A stretch of DNA of 39,319 bases from an uncultured Oscillospiraceae bacterium (GTDB taxonomy: Bacteria > Bacillota > Clostridia > Oscillospirales > Oscillospiraceae). The translations under genes were made by a program, and so were the position numbers. Positions within the stretch are counted from its first letter, which is position 1. Every line of letters starts with the position of its first letter. Below the pieces are notes generated by a model. It was not told the origin of the DNA, did no database searches, and saw only the letters and a list, made by a program, of their open reading frames with translations. This document shows, piece by piece, positions 1 through 8,919 of this stretch. The stretch covers positions 1 to 39,319 of the forward strand of contig CALXDJ010000064.1 of NCBI GenBank assembly GCA_944387035.1, read 5' to 3'.

Positions 1-1245
1 CAGCGCCGGCTCTCCGCCGCCGGGCTGGAGGTCCTCACGACGGACCGGAAGATCATCGATATCGCGCTGGAGTTCGGCTATGACTCGCCGGACAGCTTCA
101 CCAAGGCGTTTGCCCGCTTCCATGGCCTCACACCTGCCGCACTGCGAAAAAGCGGAGGCGCGGTCCGTTCCTTTGCTCCGCTTCGGATCAAAGTGACATT
201 GGAAGGTGGTCAAAACATGGATTGCAAGATTATGAAAAAAGAGGCGTTCACAGTACTCTGCCGGGCAAAGACCTTCAAGTATGAAGATGCTGCCGCACAG
301 GTTCCCAAGTTCTGGGCGGAGCATTTTGCCGCAGGCGGCGGCAAGGTGGTGTGCGGCATGTACGGCATCAACCTGGATGAGAGCATGGGCGGCAACGAGT
401 TTGAATATCTCATCGCCGACAACTACGATCCCGCCAGGGAGGTTCCTGCCGGCTTCACCACCCGTACCATCCCGGCCCACACCTGGGCGGTATTTCCCTG
501 CACCGGCCGGATGCCCCAGGCGCTCCAGGGCTTGAACCAGCAGATTTTCTCTCAATGGCTGCCCACGAACCCGGATTACAAGATTGCTGCCGGCATCAAT
601 GTGGAACTGTACAGCGATGCCAGCAAGTTTGAAAGCGGCACACAGGATCAGGACTACTACTACGGTACGATCATGCTGGTATCCGGAGGCGACCATTTGA
701 AGCGGACGCCTGCAGTCTGGTTCACGGACCGAGATGGCATCATTCCGCCCCAAAATGACCAGACGTCCCAAAGTCAGCCCACAATCATGGAGCATTGCAA
801 TCTTGCTTTCCCGCAAAAAAACGCGAAGATTGAAATCCGTTGTGGCAGGATCATGATTCCCAACAGCCAATACCACGCCGTCCGGTGCCTGAATGCGCCG
901 GAACTGTGCGGCTGCGGCTTTCTGATCAAAATAGGCTCCGGCCTGACTGCCGTCAAAGAGGTCTCCTGCAATCACCACCAGATCTGGCTGCGCAGCATTG
1001 ACAGCCTCCACGACTTTTGCCAGATGATTTGCCCCATTGTAGATGCCCAGATGGACATCGCTGAGCAAGACCACACGATAGGGCTGCCGGCCTTCCCCGA
1101 CTGCAACGGCATAACGGACAGGAACGACCGCGTGGGCATGTACAATCCCATAAAGAACAACCAGAAACGCGCAGACAAGAGCCAGCGAGAACCCAACCGT
1201 GTCCCACGGACCGGATGGTGCGATTTGCTCCATAGCAAGTGCTGA
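1..1245 (+). CDS. AraC-family regulator with GyrI-like effector domain, 5' cut by window edge, 3' end fused
   Basis: The frame is open from base 1. The first residues are the end of an AraC DNA-binding domain: the second helix-turn-helix reads IIDIALEFGYDSPDSFTKAF, followed by the usual HGLTPAALRK. A GyrI-like (AraC effector-binding) domain follows from about base 214 to 660, with INVELYSD and QDQDYYY near its end. Family members normally stop about eight residues after this DYY motif (…SE-W-PVK). Here the frame instead reads on for about 190 residues, antisense to a metallophosphoesterase gene, and stops at 1243-1245. The recognisable protein therefore ends near base 665, and the rest is read-through of foreign sequence. 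Such regulators usually respond to small cationic ligands. The family call is firm; whether it is still functional is unclear. Confidence 0.75.
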   Translation, partial: QRRLSAAGLEVLTTDRKIIDIALEFGYDSPDSFTKAFARFHGLTPAALRKSGGAVRSFAPLRIKVTLEGGQNMDCKIMKKEAFTVLCRAKTFKYEDAAAQVPKFWAEHFAAGGGKVVCGMYGINLDESMGGNEFEYLIADNYDPAREVPAGFTTRTIPAHTWAVFPCTGRMPQALQGLNQQIFSQWLPTNPDYKIAAGINVELYSDASKFESGTQDQDYYYGTIMLVSGGDHLKRTPAVWFTDRDGIIPPQNDQTSQSQPTIMEHCNLAFPQKNAKIEIRCGRIMIPNSQYHAVRCLNAPELCGCGFLIKIGSGLTAVKEVSCNHHQIWLRSIDSLHDFCQMICPIVDAQMDIAEQDHTIGLPAFPDCNGITDRNDRVGMYNPIKNNQKRADKSQREPNRVPRTGWCDLLHSKC

Positions 1246-1548
1246 AAGCTGAAATAGCAGCAGGCTCATAACCCAGTAAAGGAAAAAGGAGACATACAGG
1301 CTTCCTACATACAGAATCCACTTTTTCGCACGGGAAGTGGAAGCGGTGTTTCGAACCACTTCATACAAAGCAAGGACCCCCAGCATGAAAAGAAGCAGCC
1401 ACCTGCCGGGAACCTGGCACCCTGCGTTCTGCAGGGCGGAGCAGAGTTCCTGGTATGCAAACCAATTTGCAAAGAAAAGTGCAATGAAAAATAGAACGGC
1501 AGAGCACTTGCTGCGTACGAATTTTCCAAAGGAATTTGTTTGGTCCAC
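664..1548 (-). pseudogene. Metallophosphoesterase, membrane-anchored, C-terminal half lost
   Basis: Reading the minus strand from a GTG at 1548, with GGAGG seven to eleven bases upstream, gives an N-terminal region with several hydrophobic helices (about residues 15-130). A calcineurin-like phosphoesterase core follows: VVLLSDVHLG (metal ligands D and H), DLVVIAGDLFDGS (GD motif) and LAVGNHD (NHD motif). These are the first three family motifs, in order. The later histidine motifs (GHTH type) are absent, because sequence similarity ends near base 740-660, where the oppositely oriented AraC gene begins. The minus frame has no stop and stays open to the window edge, so the boundary given is where the recognisable protein ends. 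It would have been a membrane-tethered phosphoesterase of the YaeI/YkuE type; as it stands it is a truncated remnant. Confidence 0.7.
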
Positions 1549-1735
1549 AATGGTACCTCCATGGGGGCATGCTGCGTTTCAGCTAGCATCGGTCTCCATC
1601 CTTTTCAAGGATGTGCGGGGAGGAAAACAGATGGAGCTTTCGGATGATTCGCCGGTGTCCATATTGGATTCTGCCGTTCCGTATGTGTACCGGGGTGCGT
1701 ATAAAAGTTCCGTATTTACCAGATCTGGCCATATA

Positions 1736-1764
1736 TTGCGGAGCCAAATCCTTTGTGATAAAAT
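1736..1764 (+). promoter_or_regulatory. Sigma-A type promoter before tetR-like gene
   Basis: TTGCGG at 1736-1741 and TAAAAT at 1759-1764 are separated by 17 bases. The gene start (1793) follows 29 bases later with GGGAGAAG as ribosome binding site. This is a plausible core promoter; the -35 is imperfect. Confidence 0.5.
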
Positions 1765-1792
1765 ACAGAAAATCATTCCGGGAGAAGCAACA

Positions 1793-2386
1793 ATGTCAAA
1801 CTCTGACTTTACAAAGTTCATGATTGCCAGGGGGTTGAAGCAGCTGCTGGAGACGAAATCCTTCACCGATGTCACGGTGGGGGATATTGCACGGCACTGC
1901 AAGATGAGCCGCAATACTTTTTACTACCACTTCAAGGATAAATACGATGTTATCAACTGGATTTTTTATACAGAGATTACACCGCTGATTGGAGATACAG
2001 TATCCATTGACAAGTGGGGCAGCGGCATGCGTGCTCTTTGCCATTACATACAGGAGAACAAGACCTTTTACACCAATGTGGTTCAGTTCGAGGGACAAAA
2101 CAGTTTGTCCGACTGCCTCATGGAGTTTTATGAGAACTTGGTGCAAAACATCATTCTCAATGCCAGAGGAGAAAACGTGCTGCGGCCCCAGCAGATCAAA
2201 ATGATTTCCCGCTTCTATGCCCACGGGATGTCGGGTGTTTTGCTGGATTGGATTAAAAATGGCATGATCAAAGAGCCCGATGCCACAGTGACCATGCTGG
2301 AAGAATTGCTGTCGGGAGAAATTTTCCGTCAGATTATTTCCCAGCAGGACGATGGCGCGTTTGCAGAGGACCGGGGATCATGCTGA
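1793..2386 (+). CDS. TetR/AcrR-family transcriptional regulator (DhaS-like)
   Basis: A 197-aa protein. The ATG at 1793 has GGGAGAAG just upstream and begins directly before the DNA-binding domain; the longer frame upstream is not supported. The TetR helix-turn-helix covers about residues 5-55: VTVGDIARHCKMSRNTFYYH, then FKDKYDVINWIF. The C-terminal helical part, with YENLVQNII and FYAHGMSGVLLDWIKNGM, matches the TetR C-terminal domain seen in Firmicutes regulators of the dihydroxyacetone kinase (DhaS) type. No kinase genes are nearby, so the regulated target is unknown. A terminator follows about 70 bases downstream, so it is probably monocistronic. It sits divergent from the broken phosphoesterase gene. 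Confidence 0.85.
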   Translation: MSNSDFTKFMIARGLKQLLETKSFTDVTVGDIARHCKMSRNTFYYHFKDKYDVINWIFYTEITPLIGDTVSIDKWGSGMRALCHYIQENKTFYTNVVQFEGQNSLSDCLMEFYENLVQNIILNARGENVLRPQQIKMISRFYAHGMSGVLLDWIKNGMIKEPDATVTMLEELLSGEIFRQIISQQDDGAFAEDRGSC

Positions 2387-2455
2387 TCCAGACGTAGTTG
2401 GGCTGCTTTATGCACTGCTCCGCATTCTGCGCCAACTTGCATCATGATTGTTAGA

Positions 2456-2484
2456 ACCGCCAGATGTTTGATCTGGCGGTTTTT
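2456..2484 (+). terminator. Rho-independent terminator after tetR-like gene
   Basis: A perfect 10-bp stem, ACCGCCAGAT (2456-2465) with ATCTGGCGGT (2471-2480), has a 5-base loop and is followed by a T run. Confidence 0.85.
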
Positions 2485-2750
2485 GCTTGGCGGTTTTTGC
2501 TGCGGTATCACGAAGGATAACAGCCTTTGCGGGATATCGGTACGGACATTTTTAAGAAATTGTCCGAATTTCGTACAAGAAAAGAAAAACGGTGAAAATT
2601 CGTACAAAGCGGCGCGGTTGCTCCTGTACAAGGCCTTTTTTTCACGATAGGATGAAATCCAAATGTGTGCAATTCTATATTGATAACATCTTTCAGGCGA
2701 ACGCTGAGTGGAAACGTGCAACTATATTAACCGGGAATGAGGGTTCTTTT

Positions 2751-3335
2751 ATGAGAGAAAAAATAAAAAACCTGACCATCAGCTGGGTTGTTTTGTCCAT
2801 TCTTTATGTCCTGTTGGGAATCAGCCTGGCTGTCTGGCCCTCCTTTGTGATGGGTGTGATTTGCTATGTTTTCGGCGCCATCCTGCTTTTGTACGGAACG
2901 TTTGCCATCTATGGATTTTGCCGTGGAAAAGAGCATAAAATCGGTTCGTTTTTGACATTGTTTCTGGGAATTGTATCTGCTGCGTTAGGTGCCATGATGG
3001 TGGGATATCCTGCCAAGGTTCAAAGCGTGATTTTTGTCATTCTTGGACTGTACATTGCCGTCGATGCTGTTTTTAATATCCGGCGGGTTTTGCATCTGCG
3101 CCGGATGGATGATTCCAAGTGGAAGATTCATCTGATTCTTGCCGTAACCGCGGTGCTGCTGGGGATGTTTATTGCTTGCTATCCGTTGTTTGCAGAGGCC
3201 TTCCTGTTTAGAAGCATTGGTTTGATTTTAGTTTTTGCGGGCGGATCCGATTTGTGGACGCTGATTCAGCTTTCTTGTTTGACGCACAGAGATTCTGGAC
3301 TCCCTGATGTGAATGGTGATATAGTTGATAGGTAA
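2751..3335 (+). CDS. HdeD-like (DUF308) integral membrane protein
   Basis: A 194-aa protein made almost entirely of hydrophobic helices: about six membrane segments, the first at residues 10-30 (ISWVVLSILYVLLGISLAVW). Repeating helix pairs with G-rich turns (LLGISLAVWP, FLGIVSAALGAMMVGYPA, VLLGMFIACYP) are the pattern of the HdeD/DUF308 family. The E. coli HdeD protein is linked to acid resistance; the role in Firmicutes is not established. The ATG at 2751 is chosen because it begins just before the first membrane helix. A longer in-frame upstream extension starts at 2592 but is polar and has no convincing ribosome site. It stands alone, between a terminator and the nucleoside kinase gene 140 bases downstream. 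Confidence 0.75.
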   Translation: MREKIKNLTISWVVLSILYVLLGISLAVWPSFVMGVICYVFGAILLLYGTFAIYGFCRGKEHKIGSFLTLFLGIVSAALGAMMVGYPAKVQSVIFVILGLYIAVDAVFNIRRVLHLRRMDDSKWKIHLILAVTAVLLGMFIACYPLFAEAFLFRSIGLILVFAGGSDLWTLIQLSCLTHRDSGLPDVNGDIVDR

Positions 3336-3477
3336 TCAACACACAAAAGCGGGAGACGTGCGTTCTCAACGGGCCTTTAGCAGAGAAAACAAGCTCCGGG
3401 AAAATATCCCGGCCAAGACCCTTTTCCTGTAAGCAATGCAAAAAGACGGATGATCAACAGATAACGGAGGACGGCAT

Positions 3478-5142
3478 ATGAAAAAGATCTATACGGTAAC
3501 GGTGGACGGAGTCCAGCATCAATATCCGGAAGGGACACCCTATCAGGACATTGCCGGGGAGGTTCAATCGGCATATTCCAACGATATTCTTTTGGTGGAA
3601 CGAGACGGAAGACTGTGCGAACTGGGGAAGCAGCTGGATCGGGATTGTACGCTGAAGATGATAACCATTCAGGATAAACCCGGCATGCAGACCTATGAGC
3701 GCAGTGCAATCTTTTTAATGCTCAAGGCCTTTTATGATATCGTCGGCAGCGAACACATCGAGCGCATCTGCGTAGAATACTCCCTCAGTCATGCTCTGTT
3801 TATCACGGCGCAGGGGGCCTTCCTGCTGGACCAGTCGCTGCTGGAACAGGTAGAGTCCCGTATGAAGGAATTGGTATCGCAGGCACTTCCCATTCAGAAG
3901 CATTCCATCCCCACCGATGATGCGATTGCAATGTTTCAGAAGCGGAGACTTTACGATAAAGCAAAGCTCCTCAGCTGCCGGATCAGTTCCAAGGTCAATT
4001 ATTACTCTTTGGAGGACTTCTCCGACTACTTTTATGGGTATATGGTCCCGAATACCAAATACATAAAGTGCTTCCATCTGGAACTGTTCGACTGCGGTTT
4101 TATCCTGCGGCTGCCGGATTCTGACCATCCGGAACAACTGGCGCCCTTCCACCCGTCGATTAAGGTGTTCCAGACACTTTATGACGATACGAAAAAATCG
4201 GAAGCGCTGAAGATTTCCAATGTGGCAGACCTGAATGAGGCGATATGCAGGGGAGAGGCCACGCAAATTATTTTGGCGCATGAGGCTATGATGGAGAAGA
4301 AGATCGGGGATATTGCAGGAAGCATCGCACAGCGCAAAGATGTTCGTTTTGTCATGATCGCCGGTCCATCCTCCTCCGGAAAGACGACGTTTTCTCACCG
4401 CCTGTCCACACAGCTGATGGCATGCGGACTGCATGCCCACGCCATTGCGACGGATAACTACTTCGTCAACCGGGATAAAACGCCCCGTGATGAAAAAGGA
4501 CAGTACGACTTTGAAAGTTTGGCGGCCATGGACGTGGAACAGTTTAATCTGGATATGTCCAGACTGCTGCGCGGGGAGACTGTCGAACTGCCCCGGTTCA
4601 ATTTCAAGAAGGGAATCCGGGAGTACAATGGAGATACGCTGACGTTAGGTCCAAAGGATGTTTTGGTCATTGAGGGGATTCATTGCCTGAATGATGTGTT
4701 TTCTTACTCCCTGCCCAAGGAGAGTAAATTCAAGATCTACATCAGCTGTCTGACCACATTGAATGTGGATGACCATAACCGGATTCCCACCACCGATGCA
4801 AGACTGCTGCGCAGAATTGAACGGGATGCCAGAACCCGCGGATACAGTGCCAGTGCCACCATTCGAATGTGGCCTTCCGTGCGGCAGGGAGAGGAAGCCA
4901 ATATTTTCCCGTTCCAGGACAGCGCAGATGTGGTGTTCAACTCGGCCCTGATCTATGAAATTGCTCTGCTCAAGCCCTATATTGAGCCATTGCTGTTCGC
5001 GGTACCGAAGGATTCTCCGGAGTATTTGGAAACAAAGCGGCTTTTGAAATTCCTGAGCTATTTCCTGCCGCTGCCGGCTGATCATGTGCCTGCCACCTCC
5101 CTGACAAGGGAATTTATTGGCGGCGGCTGCTACCAGATATAA
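3478..5142 (+). CDS. Nucleoside (uridine-type) kinase with N-terminal TGS domain
   Basis: A 554-aa protein of the usual length for the Firmicutes fusion family annotated as nucleoside kinase. An N-terminal TGS/ubiquitin-like domain covers residues 1-60. A threonyl-tRNA-synthetase second-domain-like region runs to about 250 (HALFITAQGAF is part of it). From about 290 comes a phosphoribulokinase/uridine kinase domain with a Walker A motif GPSSSGKTT at residues 296-304 and the DNYF motif typical of uridine kinases (ATDNYFVNRD). It should phosphorylate a nucleoside such as uridine or cytidine in the cytoplasm, using a nucleotide donor. The exact substrate cannot be read from the sequence. AACGGAGGACGGCAT precedes the ATG, a good ribosome site. 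No partner genes flank it. Confidence 0.85.
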   Translation: MKKIYTVTVDGVQHQYPEGTPYQDIAGEVQSAYSNDILLVERDGRLCELGKQLDRDCTLKMITIQDKPGMQTYERSAIFLMLKAFYDIVGSEHIERICVEYSLSHALFITAQGAFLLDQSLLEQVESRMKELVSQALPIQKHSIPTDDAIAMFQKRRLYDKAKLLSCRISSKVNYYSLEDFSDYFYGYMVPNTKYIKCFHLELFDCGFILRLPDSDHPEQLAPFHPSIKVFQTLYDDTKKSEALKISNVADLNEAICRGEATQIILAHEAMMEKKIGDIAGSIAQRKDVRFVMIAGPSSSGKTTFSHRLSTQLMACGLHAHAIATDNYFVNRDKTPRDEKGQYDFESLAAMDVEQFNLDMSRLLRGETVELPRFNFKKGIREYNGDTLTLGPKDVLVIEGIHCLNDVFSYSLPKESKFKIYISCLTTLNVDDHNRIPTTDARLLRRIERDARTRGYSASATIRMWPSVRQGEEANIFPFQDSADVVFNSALIYEIALLKPYIEPLLFAVPKDSPEYLETKRLLKFLSYFLPLPADHVPATSLTREFIGGGCYQI

Positions 5143-5335
5143 TACGATTTTGCTTGACGCAGGAGAGATTCACCCTGCACTGCTCGTTGAAACGGAACAG
5201 ATCCGGCGCGGCTGTGGAAGAACTGCATGCTCGTTTTAGAGGATGTGAATGGAGAAGACACGTATGAAAAACGACCATACCATGCTGTGAACCCACTGTG
5301 GATCTTGCTAAAGCGCAGCTCGAGAGGAGAGGCTC

Positions 5336-6160
5336 ATGAAAACTGCAATCGTAACGGACAGCAACAGCGGCATTTTTGAAACGGAAGGAATCCGATTAGG
5401 AGTCCACGTTCTCCCAATGCCGGTTTTGATTGACAACCAAGTGTATTTTGAGGGGCAGAATCTCTCCAGCAAGCAGTTTTATCAGTATCTGCAGGAGGGG
5501 AAGGATGTGACGACTTCCCAACCGTCTCCCGGTGATTTGACAGCTCTTTGGGAGCGGGTCCTGGAGGCCGGCTATGATGAGCTCGTCTATATCCCCATGT
5601 CCAGCGGCTTGAGCAGCTCCTGTGCCACAGCTAAAATGCTGGCAGAGGATTACGAGGGAACGGTTTTCGTAGTGGACAACCACCGTATATCTGTTACACA
5701 GAGGTATTCTGCTTTGGATGCGCTTGCCTTGACCCGTGCAGGCTGTACCGGGCGAGAGATCCAGCAGGAACTGGAGCGTACCGGCCTGGATTCCATCATT
5801 TATATTGGAGTAGAAACCCTTCAATATCTTAAACGCGGGGGCCGGATCACGCCTGCGGCGGCAGCAATGGGGACCGTAATGGGAATCAAGCCGCTTTTGA
5901 TGATTCAGGGGGATAATCCGCTTCCCCTGCAATACGCAAACACCCGCATTGAGGAACTGGATGCGGAGCGGCAGAAACAGCTCCGGCTGGTCGCAGACCT
6001 CACCGCTAATTCTGTTTCCGCTTCACAGATTGACAGCATTACGGGCTATCTTGATGATTGGGAGTCCGTGAGCTTTGACGATAAGCGCAAGGTGGTTGAT
6101 ATACTCATATCACAAATTGACGCTACCAGTGAGAGTGTTACAATCCACTGGAAAATCTAA
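5336..6160 (+). pseudogene. DegV-family protein whose C-terminal third is replaced by a serine-recombinase tail
   Basis: The ATG at 5336 follows GAGAGGAGGCTC. Residues 1 to about 192 are a normal DegV (fatty-acid-binding) N-terminal part: IVTDSNSG, DVTTSQPSPGDL, IPMSSGLSSSCATAKMLAE and GRITPAAAAMGTVMGIKPLL. DegV proteins would then continue into a second domain of about 90 residues carrying the rest of the fatty-acid pocket. Instead, after the …MIQGD motif near base 5910, the frame changes to NTRIEELDAERQKQL … YLDDWESVSFDDKRKVVDIL … TIHWKI. This is the coiled-coil and C-terminal tail of large serine recombinases found on conjugative and mobilisable elements. The fusion is in frame, giving 274 aa. 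It is unlikely to bind a fatty acid normally and probably marks an old excision or deletion. Confidence 0.75.
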
Positions 6161-6682
6161 AACCTTTTCACTTGGCATTATGCCCTTGTAAAAAATAGTT
6201 TCCTGTATGCAGCAATGTTTTGCCATCCAAGCCGCCGTTGATATAGCCGATGTGAGGAGCATAGTGAAGGTGCTGGATGAGGAACAGCAACCGATCGGAG
6301 TGCTTGGCATGCTGATGGCGGCGATATTGCCTTCCGCGATGATTCTTTGAAGGCTTTGCGGGGCCGTCAATCATAGATGAAGTCTCGCCTGCATAAAATT
6401 TTTGCTTTGTTTCGGTCATAGGCTTTTTGATTGGGCACCGTACGGGTAACCGGGTTCAGGCCATACCAGGATCCTCTCTGTTTGGCGTGATAGGCTCTCT
6501 GGCTTTTTTTGCTTCGCTTGTTCAGCGGTACGCTCTGCGTCATAGCGGTTCACCAACTTCCTTTCCATTGCTTTTTTATGACAAGTTTATTACATTTTTC
6601 CTGTAAATCTTGCGATTTCTGGATAAATCCGTTATTGTCTACTCCAATACACCGTTTGGCTGTAAGAATGGAGGCGGTTTTG
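6161..6682. other. Gene-poor relic region downstream of the recombinase tail
   Basis: About 520 bases between the DegV/recombinase chimera and the XRE regulator. Short frames exist on both strands (for example minus 6168-6419, 83 codons), but none shows a recognisable domain, a good ribosome site or a convincing composition. Given the recombinase tail at its left border, this is probably decayed mobile-element sequence. No hairpin terminator was recognised after the chimera. Confidence 0.4.
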
Positions 6683-7114
6683 ATGAGGGCTGTCCGGTTT
6701 CCGGTGATTGATCCCATTGCAACAGGTGCGAATATCGCTCGGCTGCGTCAAGAGCGGGGACTTACGGTACGGGATCTTCAGCTGTTTTTTGGCTTTGAAG
6801 AACCCCAGGCGATCTATAAGTGGCAAAGAGGACAGAGTTTGCCGAGTGTTGATAACCTTTATGCACTCAGCCGATTGTTCCAGATTTCCATGAATGAGAT
6901 CCTGGTGCCCGCTTCTTGCTATACGGATCCTTCTGAGCAGCAGGCTGCGGTCTGCTGCTCAAACCATAGAGCGGGGGATGTGCTCCTGAAACGAAGGCTG
7001 CGGCGCGCTTCAAAACTGCCTGGGTCCGGTCCGTTCAAACGCCTGAAACGTTTGCCATGCTTTTCCCGAAGAATGATCAGATTGAACGAGCAGCTTGCCG
7101 CAATACCGGGATGA
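6683..7114 (+). CDS. XRE-family helix-turn-helix regulator
   Basis: A 143-aa protein. The ATG at 6683 is chosen because GGAGG lies eight bases upstream; another in-frame ATG at 6668 overlaps that site. Residues about 12-70 form a Cro/C1-type helix-turn-helix: GANIARLRQERGLTVRDL, then AIYKWQRGQSLPSVDNLYAL and a closing MNEILV. The remaining 70 residues are basic (KRRLRRASK, RRMIRLNEQL) and have no known domain. This is the general layout of small phage- or element-associated regulators in Clostridia. Its target is unknown. Confidence 0.7.
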   Translation: MRAVRFPVIDPIATGANIARLRQERGLTVRDLQLFFGFEEPQAIYKWQRGQSLPSVDNLYALSRLFQISMNEILVPASCYTDPSEQQAAVCCSNHRAGDVLLKRRLRRASKLPGSGPFKRLKRLPCFSRRMIRLNEQLAAIPG

Positions 7115-7539
7115 GCGGAGAATCAGATCCGACCGAACGAAGGAACATGGGGTTATTGTAGTCTGGAATCTCCTGTTTGTCATGGAACTGCTGGTTGAAT
7201 GAGGATGGATCCGCTGTGGGAGAGGTATGGAATCTCTGATGTAACGAAAGAAATCGGCGTCGGGACGGTCCGCTGCGGGAATACTCTGATGGTGGCTGTT
7301 CCGGCGGACTGCTATGGCCATCTGGGACTGCTGTAAGGGGGGCGGTGGTACCATGCAGGGACAGAATGGTTCGAAGCTGGCCGCTGAGATCGCCCTGGAC
7401 CGGAATCTGCCGGCCGAGGCGGTACAAAGAGAGCATGAAGTGCTTCTGCCCCATTTGAAATGGAGGCAGGATTGCCGCTTTGCGGTGAGAGATGATTTGA
7501 CAGGGTAAGCAATGCCCTATGGAATATAGAAAGGACATT
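7115..7539. other. Intergenic stretch before rtcB, no convincing gene
   Basis: Small frames occur here (for example plus 7199-7336, 45 codons, and plus 7314-7508), but they lack ribosome sites and recognisable domains. Nothing else was seen apart from the ribosome site of the next gene. Confidence 0.4.
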
Positions 7540-8748
7540 ATGATCGAAATCAAAGGAAAATATAACGAGGCCCGGGTCTTTACCGATGTGGTGGACGGGA
7601 CCTCAATCGCACAGATTCAGGAACTGTGCAATCAGGAATTTACAGCAGGCAGCCGCATCCGGCTGATGCCGGATGTTCATGCGGGGAAAGGCTGCACCAT
7701 CGGCACCACCATGACCATCACGGATAAAGTGGTGCCAAATCTGGTGGGGGTGGATATCGGATGCGGCATGGAGACGACCCGCATCCGGGAAGACCGATTG
7801 GAGCTGCAAAAGCTGGACAAGCTGATTTATGAGAAAATCCCTTCCGGCTTCTCCATTCGGGACAAGGCCCATCGCTATCTCAGCCAGATCGACCTGTCGG
7901 AGCTGTACTGTGCCCCGCATGTGAATTTGCTGCGGGCAGAAAAGAGCATCGGCACCCTGGGCGGCGGCAATCACTTCATTGAGGTGGATAAAGATGAAGA
8001 GGGGAATCTCTACATTGTGGTCCACTCCGGCAGCCGTCACCTGGGAGTGGAGGTGGCCAGCTATTACCAGGAAGCCGGGTATCAAGTCCTCAATCACACA
8101 GATGCCGCTTCCATTGCGGCCCTGGTTGCCCGGATGAAAGCAGAGGGCCGGGAGAAAGAGATCCAGAAAGCGCTGAAGAAGCTGAAAAACCTTAAGCAAA
8201 CCAGCATTCCCAAAGACCTGGCCTATGTGTCCGGAGAACTGTTTGAGCAGTATCTCCATGATATGAAGATTGTCCAGAAGTTTGCCATGCTCAATCGGCA
8301 GGCCATGATGGATGAGATCGTCAAGGGGATGAAGCTTCATGTGGAGGAGCAGTTTACGACCATCCACAACTATATTGATACCGACGCCATGATTCTGCGC
8401 AAAGGCGCCGTATCTGCCAAAGCGGGTGAGCAGCTGCTCATCCCCATCAATATGCGGGACGGGAGCCTTCTTTGTGTGGGAAAAGGCAATGAGGACTGGA
8501 ATTGCTCGGCGCCCCATGGCGCGGGGCGTCTCATGAGCCGGGCAGATGCCAAGCAGTCTTTTACCGTGTCTGAGTTCAAAAAGCAGATGGCAGAGGTTTA
8601 TACCACCTCGGTGAGCAAAGCCACTCTGGATGAATGCCCCATGGCCTATAAGGGAATGCAGGACATCCTGGACAACATCGGGCCTACGGCAGAGGTGGTG
8701 AAGATCATCCGTCCCATCTACAATTTCAAGGCGGGAGATGAGGACTGA
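7540..8748 (+). CDS. rtcB: RtcB-family RNA ligase
   Basis: A 402-aa protein. RtcB joins RNA 2',3'-cyclic phosphate or 3'-phosphate ends to 5'-hydroxyl ends, using GTP and Mn2+, in RNA repair. Family signatures are in order: LMPDVHAGKGCTIGTT (43-57), GVDIGCGM with the metal-binding Cys75, GGGNHFIEV with His145, HSGSRHLG with His162, HNYID with His276 and HGAGRLMSRADA with His326, the residue that becomes guanylylated. All expected catalytic residues are therefore present. The start at 7540 (MIEIKGKYNEA) has GAAAGGA five bases upstream and matches the usual family N-terminus; the ATG at 7519 is in frame but has no ribosome site. No RtcA or archease gene is adjacent. A strong terminator follows. 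Confidence 0.93.
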   Translation: MIEIKGKYNEARVFTDVVDGTSIAQIQELCNQEFTAGSRIRLMPDVHAGKGCTIGTTMTITDKVVPNLVGVDIGCGMETTRIREDRLELQKLDKLIYEKIPSGFSIRDKAHRYLSQIDLSELYCAPHVNLLRAEKSIGTLGGGNHFIEVDKDEEGNLYIVVHSGSRHLGVEVASYYQEAGYQVLNHTDAASIAALVARMKAEGREKEIQKALKKLKNLKQTSIPKDLAYVSGELFEQYLHDMKIVQKFAMLNRQAMMDEIVKGMKLHVEEQFTTIHNYIDTDAMILRKGAVSAKAGEQLLIPINMRDGSLLCVGKGNEDWNCSAPHGAGRLMSRADAKQSFTVSEFKKQMAEVYTTSVSKATLDECPMAYKGMQDILDNIGPTAEVVKIIRPIYNFKAGDED

Positions 8749-8813
8749 CATACGCCGCCGGAAGAAAGCGGAGCTGTGTGCCTGACAGACCCGGTGACGG
8801 TGGTGCTGCAGAA

Positions 8814-8861
8814 AACCCCCTCTTCATATCGGATGGTATCATCTGATACGAAGAGGGGGTT
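8814..8861 (+). terminator. Terminator hairpin after rtcB
   Basis: AACCCCCTCTTC (from 8814) pairs perfectly with GAAGAGGGGGTT (ending 8861), with additional TATC/GATA pairing inside the loop. The T run is short. An A run precedes it, so it may also work on the minus strand. Confidence 0.7.
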
Positions 8862-8919
8862 CAAACCATATTTCGCATGGAAACCATGAAAGCAGAGTGT
8901 AATGGTAGGAATTCATCGC

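Noticed and set aside
2567-2607. Direct repeat TTCGTACAA upstream of the HdeD-like gene (two copies about 29 bases apart)
   Set aside because: Too short and too few copies to distinguish from chance in AT-rich sequence; no regulator to connect it to.
7314-7508. A 64-codon plus-strand frame before rtcB
   Set aside because: No ribosome site, no family, and a minus-strand frame of similar length overlaps it; kept as intergenic.
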